Positions 32,632 to 39,342 of a stretch of 48,202 nucleotides of DNA are shown here, piece by piece (position 1 is the first letter of the stretch; the number at the start of each line of letters is the position of its first letter). The DNA lies in assembly GCA_036260375.1 (NCBI GenBank), contig DASZZZ010000014.1, forward strand, positions 1 to 48,202, in the 5' to 3' direction. A model generated the notes under the pieces. It saw nothing but the letters and a program-made list of their open reading frames with translations. It searched no databases and had not been told where the DNA came from. Position numbers and translations under genes: made by a program. The stretch is from DASZZZ01 sp036260375. Lineage in GTDB: Bacteria; Actinomycetota; CADDZG01; WHSQ01.

Positions 32632-32871
32632 CTAGAGATGCACGACCGGACAGGTCAGCGTCCGGGTGATGCCCTCGACGGCCTGGATCTTCGCGACGAC
32701 GAGCTTGCCGAGGTCGTCGACGTTGCCCGCGCTCGCACGTACGATGACGTCGTACGGTCCCGTGACGTCCTCCGCGGCGTCGACTCCGCTGATGTCGCGC
32801 ACCTCGTTCGCGACCTGCGCCGCCTTGCCGACCTCGGTCTGGATCAGGATGTAGGCCTGCACCTCAGCCAC
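32632..32871 (-). CDS. Stand-alone Lrp/AsnC ligand-binding (RAM) domain protein
   Basis: The 79-residue protein covers only the alpha-beta sandwich of Lrp/AsnC regulators: AYILIQTEVGKAAQVANEV, the TGPYDVIVRA strand (about 37-46) and the DLGKLVVAKIQAVEGI helix, ending TLTCPVVHL. There is no DNA-binding domain, and the GTG start with GGAGGAGG in front excludes an upstream one. Such SraA/Lrp-like single-domain proteins form rings and may bind amino acids. A TATGCT at 32912-32907 is a likely -10. It is divergent from pckA. Confidence 0.82.
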   Translation of the reverse strand: MAEVQAYILIQTEVGKAAQVANEVRDISGVDAAEDVTGPYDVIVRASAGNVDDLGKLVVAKIQAVEGITRTLTCPVVHL

Positions 32872-32995
32872 GCGTGTCCTCCTCCGTCGCGACGAACCGT
32901 TGGGGGAGCATAGTCGCCGCGGGCGCCGCGCGTGCTTGCGCGAGGTCGAGATAGGCTCATCCCTCCTCCGCCGACGACGCCGAAGGAGCTGGTAC

Positions 32996-34573
32996 ATGAC
33001 GTTGACGGACCTCGCCGGCATTCGCGAGCCGGGCGCCGTGCACCGCAACCTCAGCGCCGCCGCGCTCGTGGAGTTGTCGCTCGCGCGCGGTGAGGGCATG
33101 CTTGCGTCGAGCGGCGCGCTCGTCACCGAGACGGGCGAGCGCACGGGCCGCTCGCCGGAGGACCGCTACTTCGTGTCGCACGGCGCCGCCCGGGACCTCG
33201 TCGCGTGGGGCGGCACCAACCAGCCGGTCGAGCCGCGCGACTTCGACGCGCTCGCCGGGCGCGTGCGCGACTACCTCGAGGGCCGCGAGCTGTTCGTCGT
33301 CGACGGGTTCGTCGGAGCAGATCCGGACTACCGCATCAAGCTGCGCGTCGTCACCGAGCTCGCGTGGCACGCGCTGTTCGCGCTGCAGCTGTTCCGGCGC
33401 CCGACGCGCGCCGAGCTCGAGGCGTTCGAGCCCGACTTCACCGTCCTGTCGGCGCCGACGTTCCACGCCGACCCGACCCGCGACGGGACGAGCTCGAACG
33501 CGTTCGTCGGGCTCGACCTCGAGCGCCGCCGGGTGCTGATCTGCGGGACGCGCTACGCGGGCGAGATGAAGAAGTCGCTGTTCACGTCCGCGAACTTCCT
33601 GCTCCCGCAGCGCGGCGTCCTGCCGATGCACTGCTCCGCCAACGTCGGGCCGGACGGCGACGTCGCCCTCTTCTTCGGGCTCTCGGGCACCGGCAAGACG
33701 ACGCTGTCGGCGGACCCGACCCGGCGCCTCATCGGCGACGACGAGCACGGGTGGTCGGACAACGGCATCTTCAACTTCGAGGGCGGGTGCTACGCCAAGT
33801 GCATCAACCTGTCGCCGGAGCGCGAGCCGCAGATCTACCGGGCCATCCGCTTCGGGTCCGTCGTCGAGAACGTCGTCGTCGACGCCGCGACGCGCCGTCC
33901 CGACTACGACGACGCGTCGATCACCGAGAACACGCGCGCCGCCTATCCGCTCGAGTTCATCGAGAACTTCGTGCCCGAGGGCCGCGGCCCCCACGCGCGC
34001 ACGCTCGTGTTCCTGACCGCCGACGCGTTCGGCGTCCTGCCCCCGATCGCGCGCCTGACGCCCGAGGGCGCGATGTACCACTTCCTGTCGGGATTCACGT
34101 CGAAGCTGGCGGGAACGGAGGCGGGCCTCGGCGACGAGCCGCAGGCGACGTTCTCGACGTGCTTCGGAGCGCCGTTCCTCCCGCTGCCGCCGGGCAAGTA
34201 CGCGGAGATGCTCGGCGAGCGAATCGCGCGCCACGACGCCGAGGTCTACCTCGTCAACACCGGCTGGACGGGCGGGCCGTACGGGGTGGGCGAGCGCATG
34301 AACCTCGAGCACACGCGCGCGATGGTCAAGGCGGCGACGTCGGGAGCCCTGCGCGACGTCGCCACGCGCCGCCACCCCGTCTTCAACGTCGACGTCCCGA
34401 CGTCGTGCCCCGGAGTCCCCGACGACGTCCTCGACCCGGTCTCGACGTGGGCCGACGCCGACGACTACGAGTCGGCGGCGCGCGAGCTCGCGGCGATGTT
34501 CACGAGCAACTTCGAGGCGTTCGCCGACTCCGTCCCGTCCGAGGTCGTCAAGGCGGGCCCGCACGCGGACTGA
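32996..34573 (+). CDS. pckA: Phosphoenolpyruvate carboxykinase (ATP)
   Basis: The enzyme converts oxaloacetate and ATP to PEP and CO2, the first step of gluconeogenesis. The 525-residue product has the family kinase-1 loop FFGLSGTGKTTLS (about 224-236), kinase-2 LIGDDEHGW (about 247-255), the substrate loop ERTGRSPEDRY near 48-58, and the metal site with Lys/His in KKSLFTSANFLL. It is the ATP form, while many actinobacteria have the GTP form. AAGGAG is eight bases before ATG 32996 and TAGGCT (32952) is a possible -10. It is convergent with dodecin. Confidence 0.96.
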   Translation: MTLTDLAGIREPGAVHRNLSAAALVELSLARGEGMLASSGALVTETGERTGRSPEDRYFVSHGAARDLVAWGGTNQPVEPRDFDALAGRVRDYLEGRELFVVDGFVGADPDYRIKLRVVTELAWHALFALQLFRRPTRAELEAFEPDFTVLSAPTFHADPTRDGTSSNAFVGLDLERRRVLICGTRYAGEMKKSLFTSANFLLPQRGVLPMHCSANVGPDGDVALFFGLSGTGKTTLSADPTRRLIGDDEHGWSDNGIFNFEGGCYAKCINLSPEREPQIYRAIRFGSVVENVVVDAATRRPDYDDASITENTRAAYPLEFIENFVPEGRGPHARTLVFLTADAFGVLPPIARLTPEGAMYHFLSGFTSKLAGTEAGLGDEPQATFSTCFGAPFLPLPPGKYAEMLGERIARHDAEVYLVNTGWTGGPYGVGERMNLEHTRAMVKAATSGALRDVATRRHPVFNVDVPTSCPGVPDDVLDPVSTWADADDYESAARELAAMFTSNFEAFADSVPSEVVKAGPHAD

Positions 34574-34579
34574 AGCGGC

Positions 34580-34786
34580 TCAGCTGCCCTCGATCTCGAA
34601 GAACAGGCGCACGTCGGTGTGGTACTCGACGATCTGACCGTCCTCGACGACCGCGCGGCGCGCGAGCACGTCCATCTTCGTGACGCGCCGGATGGTCTTC
34701 GACGCCTCCCGCAGCGCCTCGCGCGCCGCGTCGGCCCAGTCGTCGGCCGACACGCCGGTGAGGTCGATCGTGTTCATGACTGCCAT
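34580..34786 (-). CDS. Dodecin family flavin-binding protein
   Basis: The 68-residue protein matches dodecin: strand IDLTGVSADDW, helix ADAAREALREASKTIR (about 14-29), then KMDVLARRAVVEDGQIVEYHTDVRLFFEIE strands. Dodecins form hollow 12-mers that store riboflavin, FMN or CoA. The aromatic residue for flavin stacking (Trp in WFEV of dodecins) is replaced by Met-Asp here (KMDV), so another ligand is possible. ATG 34786 is preferred since GGGGGA lies just upstream; ATG 34798 gives four more residues. It is divergent from thiL. Confidence 0.78.
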   Translation of the reverse strand: MAVMNTIDLTGVSADDWADAAREALREASKTIRRVTKMDVLARRAVVEDGQIVEYHTDVRLFFEIEGS

Positions 34787-34807
34787 CGCGTCCCCCATGA
34801 TTGAGCC

Positions 34808-35827
34808 GTGGCCGGCGACGCGCGTACCGTATCCGAGGCCGGCGAGCTCGAGCTCGTCGCGCGCATAACGGCGCGCCTCGCGCCGCCGTCGTGGCCCCGC
34901 GACGACGCCGCCGTCGTGGCGTCGCCGGGCGACACGCTGCTGTGCACGACCGACGCACTCGTCGAGGGCGTCGACTTCGACTTCTCCTACTGCACCGGTG
35001 CCGACGTCGGATGGAAGGCGCTCGCCGTCAACGTCTCCGACGTCGCCGCGATGGGTGGCGCGCCCGCCTATGCGGTCGCGGCGCTGTCGCTGCGGCCCGA
35101 CGTCGCGGTGGCGGTCGTGGACGAGATCGTCGACGGGCTCGAGGCGGCGGCGGCGCGCTGGGGCGTGGCGGTCGTGGGCGGCGACGTCGGCGAGGCGCGC
35201 GACGTCGCGCTGTCGGTCACCGTCGTCGGGTCGCCCTCGGCGACGGGGCCGGTCGGCCGCTCCGGCGCGCGCCCGGGCGACGCGCTGTGCGTGACCGGCG
35301 CGCTCGGCGGCGCCGCCGGCGGGCTCGCGGCCCTGCGCGCGCTCGGTCGCACCGCTCCGGCCGGCGCGCCGCGCGCGGTCGCCACCGCGCTCGATCGCCT
35401 CCGCGCCCGACACCTGCGCCCCGAGGCGCGCGTCGAGGAGGCGCGCGCGCTCGCGGGGGCCGGCGCGCGGGCGATGATCGACGTGTCCGACGGGCTGGCG
35501 GTCGACCTCGGTCACCTGACGCGGGCGAGCGGGACGGGCTGCGACGTCGACCGCGACGCGGTCCCCGTCGACGCCGACCTCGGCGCCGTCGGACGGATGC
35601 TCCCCGCGACGCGCGACGCCCTCGAGCTCCCGCTCCTCGGCGGCGAGGACTTCGAGCTGCTCGCGGCGCTGCCGCCGGAGCGCGTCGGCGACGCCCGCGC
35701 CGCGCTCGCGCATCTGGGCACCGAACTGACGGCGATCGGTAGCATCACGTCCGGCGACGCGATGCTCGCCGGACGTCCGCTCGAGGACTGGAGGAGGCTC
35801 GGATGGGAACACCTGCGGCGCCCGTGA
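34808..35827 (+). CDS. thiL: Thiamine-monophosphate kinase
   Basis: ThiL makes thiamine diphosphate from thiamine monophosphate and ATP. The 339-residue product has the PurM-like fold motifs: the DDAAVVASPGDTLLCTTDALVEGVDF region (about 32-57, Mg-binding Asp), NVSDVAAMGGAP (about 76-87), VGGDVGEARDV, the ALGGAAGGLAALR loop and IDVSDGLAVDLGHL (about 223-236), plus LGGEDFELL. All are intact. GTG 34808 is the only start before the conserved region; there is no clear Shine-Dalgarno. It overlaps thiD by 25 bases. Confidence 0.92.
   Translation: MAGDARTVSEAGELELVARITARLAPPSWPRDDAAVVASPGDTLLCTTDALVEGVDFDFSYCTGADVGWKALAVNVSDVAAMGGAPAYAVAALSLRPDVAVAVVDEIVDGLEAAAARWGVAVVGGDVGEARDVALSVTVVGSPSATGPVGRSGARPGDALCVTGALGGAAGGLAALRALGRTAPAGAPRAVATALDRLRARHLRPEARVEEARALAGAGARAMIDVSDGLAVDLGHLTRASGTGCDVDRDAVPVDADLGAVGRMLPATRDALELPLLGGEDFELLAALPPERVGDARAALAHLGTELTAIGSITSGDAMLAGRPLEDWRRLGWEHLRRP
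34826..34831 (-). promoter_or_regulatory. Possible -10 (TACGGT) for dodecin, inside thiL
   Basis: TACGGT on the minus strand predicts a start near 34818 and a 32-base leader holding GGGGGA. It lies within the first codons of the divergent thiL. Confidence 0.35.
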
Positions 35828-36621
35828 CGGGTATCCCGACCACGCTCACCATCGCCGGGTCGGACTCCGGCGGCGGAGCCGGTATCCAGGCGGACCTCAA
35901 GACGTTCTTCGCGCTCGGCTGTCACGGCATGAGCGCGGTGACGGCACTGACGGCACAGAACACCGTCGGCGTCACGGGGATCCACGAGGTGCCGACCCAC
36001 TTCGTGCGCGCCCAGATAGAGGCGGTCGTCGGCGACATCGGCGTCGACGCCGCCAAGACCGGGATGCTCGCGTCGAGCGCGATCGTCGAGGCGGTCGCGG
36101 CGACGGTGCGGGACACGGGCATCGAGCGGCTCGTCGTCGACCCAGTGTCGGTGTCCAAGCACCGCAACGTCCTGCTCGCCCACGACGCGATCGAGGCGCT
36201 GCGCACCGAGCTGATCCCGCTCGCCGAGGTCGTGACGCCGAACGCGTTCGAGGCCGGCGAGCTGCTGGGCGGCACCGTCGACACGATCGCCGACGCGCGC
36301 AAGGCCGCCGAGGAGCTGCACGCGCTCGGGCCGGCCAGCGTGGTCGTCAAGGGCGGGCACCTCGACGACGAGCGCGCCGTCGACGTGTTCTACGACGGGC
36401 GGGACGTGGTCGAGATCTCCGGCCCCCGCTACGACACCGAGGACACGCACGGGACCGGCTGCGCGCTGTCGGCGTCGATCGCGGCCCAGCTCGCCCACGG
36501 CGACACGGCGCTCGACGCGGTGCGGGCCGGCAAGGCGTTCGTGAGCGAGGCGATCCGCCGCGCGCTGCGCATCGGCAACGGCTACGGGCCCGTCAACCCC
36601 GGCTGGCGCCTGGAGCGCTGA
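35803..36621 (+). CDS. thiD: Hydroxymethylpyrimidine/phosphomethylpyrimidine kinase
   Basis: ThiD phosphorylates HMP and HMP-P to the pyrimidine diphosphate used for thiamine. The 272-residue ribokinase-family product has TIAGSDSGGGAGIQADLKTF (about 16-35), GMSAVTALTAQNT, KTGMLAS, VVDPVSVSKHR, TPNAFEAGELLG, VVKGGHL and the anion hole DTHGTGCALSASIA (about 214-227). In the VVDPV site most family members read VVDPVMVA. GGAGGAGG lies five bases before ATG 35803, inside the end of thiL. The stop codon is part of a hairpin shared with the next gene. Confidence 0.94.
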   Translation: MGTPAAPVTGIPTTLTIAGSDSGGGAGIQADLKTFFALGCHGMSAVTALTAQNTVGVTGIHEVPTHFVRAQIEAVVGDIGVDAAKTGMLASSAIVEAVAATVRDTGIERLVVDPVSVSKHRNVLLAHDAIEALRTELIPLAEVVTPNAFEAGELLGGTVDTIADARKAAEELHALGPASVVVKGGHLDDERAVDVFYDGRDVVEISGPRYDTEDTHGTGCALSASIAAQLAHGDTALDAVRAGKAFVSEAIRRALRIGNGYGPVNPGWRLER

Positions 36622-36640
36622 GCGCGCCCCTTCAGCGCTC
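36613..36640. terminator. Bidirectional hairpin holding both stop codons
   Basis: GAGCGCTGA (36613-36621) pairs with TCAGCGCTC (36632-36640) over a 10-base loop. The TGA of thiD and, on the other strand, the TGA of the convergent gene lie in the two arms. Confidence 0.6.
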
Positions 36641-37450
36641 GGCACGCGGCGCGCACAGGGACGCGGCGTCGAGGCCCTCGTCGCTGGCGCGCGCCTCGAC
36701 GTACAACGTCAGCGCGGCCGCCGCGGCGAACGGCAGCGTCACACCCCCGGCGATCGCCAGCGCGGGGAAGTACGCGATCGACGCGACGGCGCCCGACAGC
36801 GTGACGGCGATCTCGACGGCCGCCAGGAGCACCACGAAGACGAGGATGCCGACGGCGACGAGGTAGACCCCGGTGCGGACGGCGTTGCCCCGCATCAGCG
36901 CCCGGCCGCGCGCGACCGCCGGCTCGAACGCGACCCCCTCCACGACCACGACGTGCGCGAGCACGGGCGGGCCGAGCACGACGAAGACGAGGACCGGAGC
37001 GAACCCGAAGCCCTGGAACCCCCCGAGCATGACCAGTCCCCACGCCATGATCGCGACCACGAGCGCCGCCGGCGCGACGTCGCGCCGCGCCCGCCAGACC
37101 GTCGCCGCGGCGTCGGACACGCGGACGTCGCGCCCGCATACCGAGCCCACCATCACGACCGCCGCCACGCACGAGGCGAACGACCCGACGAGCGCGATCG
37201 GCAGCGTCAACGTGCCGACGAACAGCACGACGTCGATCCCCGTCGCGGGGCCGCCGGCCGCCAGGACGCTGTGCGCGACGACCGCGAGCGCGCCGCTCGG
37301 GAACGGCGACACCGTGACCGCGAGCGCAGCGTAGGGCCAGAACAGACGGCCCAGCGTCGCGCGGTGCAGCCGCCACGACGACGCGAGCAGACGGCCGAAG
37401 CCGTCGGCGCGCGGCAGGGGACCGGGCTCGCCGTCGGGGGGCCGGGGCAC
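36632..37450 (-). CDS. Multi-pass membrane protein, unknown function
   Basis: The 272-residue protein has about six hydrophobic segments (around 38-60, 70-105, 125-145, 150-170, 195-220 and 230-255). The order and the ARGRALMRGNAVRTGVYLVAVG stretch resemble glycerophosphodiesterase-type membrane domains and other uncharacterised actinobacterial integral proteins. There are no catalytic motifs. GTG 37450 has no clear ribosome binding site. The next gene upstream ends four bases away, so it may be read with it. Confidence 0.6.
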   Translation of the reverse strand: MPRPPDGEPGPLPRADGFGRLLASSWRLHRATLGRLFWPYAALAVTVSPFPSGALAVVAHSVLAAGGPATGIDVVLFVGTLTLPIALVGSFASCVAAVVMVGSVCGRDVRVSDAAATVWRARRDVAPAALVVAIMAWGLVMLGGFQGFGFAPVLVFVVLGPPVLAHVVVVEGVAFEPAVARGRALMRGNAVRTGVYLVAVGILVFVVLLAAVEIAVTLSGAVASIAYFPALAIAGGVTLPFAAAAALTLYVEARASDEGLDAASLCAPRAER

Positions 37451-37454
37451 CCGG

Positions 37455-37649
37455 CTAGCGGTCGACGCGCCGCTTGGCGATCCAGCCGAGCACGAGCAGC
37501 GCTGCGACCGCGGCGGCGCCGATCGCGGCCTTCTTGCCGGCCTCGCCGGCCTCGACGCGCGCGCGCCCGACGAGCTCGTCGACCTTGCGGGCGAGGTCCT
37601 CGCGCGTCCTCTCGATCTCCGCTACCGTTTGCCGAGGGTCTTGGCCCAT
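37455..37649 (-). CDS. DUF3618 domain protein
   Basis: This 64-residue protein has the DUF3618 helix IERTREDLARKVDELVGRARV (about 12-32), then a membrane segment AAIGAAAVAALLVLGWIA (about 41-58) and a basic end. In actinobacteria DUF3618 proteins sit beside Holin-X genes as here; their function is unknown, probably at the membrane. The first 28 bases overlap the end of the Holin-X gene. ATG 37649 is used. Confidence 0.8.
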   Translation of the reverse strand: MGQDPRQTVAEIERTREDLARKVDELVGRARVEAGEAGKKAAIGAAAVAALLVLGWIAKRRVDR

Positions 37650-38047
37650 TCGACGTCCTCTCTGATCGTCTTCTTGGTGAGGTCCGCCGAGACCGGCGTC
37701 TGGAGCTTCTTGCGCGCCACGAGCGCGGCGACGACGCCGATCAACAGCAGCACGGCCGCGGTGACGAGGTCGGCGGCCCACGTCCACATGAACTCGTCAA
37801 GACCGTCGCGCAGCGCCAGCAGGACGAAGATCAGCGCGAAGAGCCCGAGGACGCCGACGATGGCGAACATGACCGCGCCCTGCGTCTTGGCGGCGACCGA
37901 CGATCCCAGCTCCTGCTTGGCGAGCTCGATCTCCTTGCGGACGAGCGTCGAGAGGTCCTCGGTCACCTCCTTCATGAGCTGGCCGGCCGACTTCCCCGGC
38001 GCGCCGTCACCGCGCCAGGGGACTCGAGTGCCCGGTTGTTGCGTCAC
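37622..38047 (-). CDS. Putative actinobacterial Holin-X (phage holin superfamily III) protein
   Basis: The 141-residue protein has an N-terminal linker, an amphipathic helix DLSTLVRKEIELAKQELGSS (about 32-51), two membrane segments (AIVGVLGLFALIFVLLAL and LVTAAVLLLIGVVAALVA) and a basic tail. The order matches PF07332 Holin-X proteins, which despite the name are chromosomal membrane proteins of unknown role. GTG 38047 follows GGAGGGAGG and shares GTGA with the stop of the upstream YihY-type gene. Confidence 0.82.
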   Translation of the reverse strand: MTQQPGTRVPWRGDGAPGKSAGQLMKEVTEDLSTLVRKEIELAKQELGSSVAAKTQGAVMFAIVGVLGLFALIFVLLALRDGLDEFMWTWAADLVTAAVLLLIGVVAALVARKKLQTPVSADLTKKTIREDVEWAKTLGKR

Positions 38048-38961
38048 CTGACCTCCCTCCGTTCGTCGACCATCGCAGATTGTCGCGTCGTCCGGCGCTC
38101 CGCGAGCACGGCGTTGAGCTCGGCGGCGAGGAGCGTGACCTGCGCGAGAAGGTACGAGGCCACGAGCAGGCCCGCGGCGGTCGCGAACGCGCCGAAGGTC
38201 CGGCTGCGCCCGGCCGCGCCCTGCTCGACGACGAATGCCCCGCCGATCTTCAACAGCTCGAAGACGACCGCGGCCGCCACCGCGCCCGGCAGCACCGCGC
38301 GCCACGACAGGTCCTTGGCGGTCAGGAACTTGAACGCGGTCGCGAACACCGCCGTGCCGACGGCAAGGCCCGCCGCGTGACCGAGCACGCTGCCGAGGGC
38401 GCGGGTCGCGGCGGCGTCGCCGATGACCTCCTCGGGGAACTCCGCCGCGGCGCCGAGTGCGATAGACGTCACCGCCGCGAGCGCCAGCACGCCGAGCCAC
38501 TTGAGCGAGCGCAGGCGCTTGGGGACGAATCCGGGCTCGTGCTCGACGCGGTTGATCCGGTTGAGCGCGTGCTCGAACGCCACGATCCCCCCCGACCCGG
38601 CGTAGAGGCCGGTCACGAAACCGATGATCGCCAGCGTCCCGCGGTTGTCCTTCAGGATCTGGAGCACGCGCGGCTTGAGGATGTCCTTCACGAGCGGCGC
38701 GCCCTCGAGGCCGGCCCTCAGCAGATCCTCCTGCGTGTCGAGGCTGAGAAAGCTCAGGTAGCCGATCGCCGACGCGGCGAACAGCAGCATCGGAAAGATC
38801 GAGAAGAACATGTAGTAGGTCAGCGACGCGGCGTAGAAACCGCCGTCGTCGGTCGAGTAGCGCTTGAACGTCGTGACGACGACGTCGACGAGGTCGTTGC
38901 TCGCGCGGGCGCGCTCGACCCGCAGCTTGGCCTGCGTGCCGATGTCGCCCAACGACGCCAT
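38044..38961 (-). CDS. YihY/virulence factor BrkB family membrane protein
   Basis: The 305-residue inner-membrane protein has six hydrophobic segments and the family motifs AASLTYYMFFSIFPMLLFAAS (about 45-65), GSGGIVAFEHALNRI (about 121-135), LSWRAVLPGAVAAAVVFELLK and a C-terminal LLVASYLLAQVTLLAAELNA. Earlier claims that it is RNase BN were wrong; the role is unknown. The gene heads the unit YihY-HolinX-DUF3618. TAACAA lies seven bases before ATG 38961, a possible leaderless start though the last base does not fit TANNNT. Confidence 0.88.
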   Translation of the reverse strand: MASLGDIGTQAKLRVERARASNDLVDVVVTTFKRYSTDDGGFYAASLTYYMFFSIFPMLLFAASAIGYLSFLSLDTQEDLLRAGLEGAPLVKDILKPRVLQILKDNRGTLAIIGFVTGLYAGSGGIVAFEHALNRINRVEHEPGFVPKRLRSLKWLGVLALAAVTSIALGAAAEFPEEVIGDAAATRALGSVLGHAAGLAVGTAVFATAFKFLTAKDLSWRAVLPGAVAAAVVFELLKIGGAFVVEQGAAGRSRTFGAFATAAGLLVASYLLAQVTLLAAELNAVLAERRTTRQSAMVDERREVR

Positions 38962-39018
38962 GCGTCCGTTGTTACCCGCGGCGGACGGCCGCTAACGGAG
39001 CAAGCAGCAGGACGCGCC

Positions 39019-39210
39019 CTAGATGGCGCGGCGGACCTTGTTGGCCTTGAGGCACTTGGCGCACACCGCGAGGCGCTTGGGCGCGCCGTCGACGATGACG
39101 CGCAGCTTCTGCACGTTCGGGTTCCAGCGCCGGCGCGTGCGCCGGTGCGAGTGCGAGATGTTGTTTCCGAAGTGCGGCGCCTTGCCGCACACGTCGCAGA
39201 CGGAGGCCAT
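39019..39210 (-). CDS. rpmB: 50S ribosomal protein L28
   Basis: The 63-residue L28 has the typical start ASVCDVCGKAPHFGNNISHS, the RRTRRRWNPNVQ core and the second Cys pair CAKCLKAN, so it is the zinc-binding (C+) form with CxxC at 5-8 and 50-53. ATG 39210 follows TATCCT by nine bases, giving almost no leader. It is divergent from recG, a common actinobacterial order. Confidence 0.95.
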   Translation of the reverse strand: MASVCDVCGKAPHFGNNISHSHRRTRRRWNPNVQKLRVIVDGAPKRLAVCAKCLKANKVRRAI

Positions 39211-39330
39211 AGGCGACCGAGGATACCAGAGGGGCGGCCGGGCCCGGGGAGTGCCGGCGACGGCGCCGCGTCGCGCGGAGCACGTCGCGTGGGCGCGAAG
39301 GATTGCCGCGCCGGCGTCGCGCGGCGTCGC

Positions 39331-39336
39331 TAGGGT
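39331..39336 (+). promoter_or_regulatory. -10 hexamer TAGGGT, leaderless recG
   Basis: TAGGGT ends six bases before GTG 39343. A second GTG at 39341 is out of frame. No Shine-Dalgarno is seen. Confidence 0.45.
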
Positions 39337-39342
39337 GAGCGT

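Noticed and set aside
37622..38047. Prophage remnant suggested by the holin-like gene
   Set aside because: Holin-X proteins are common chromosomal membrane proteins in actinobacteria; no other phage gene is near, and the YihY and DUF3618 neighbours are the usual ones.
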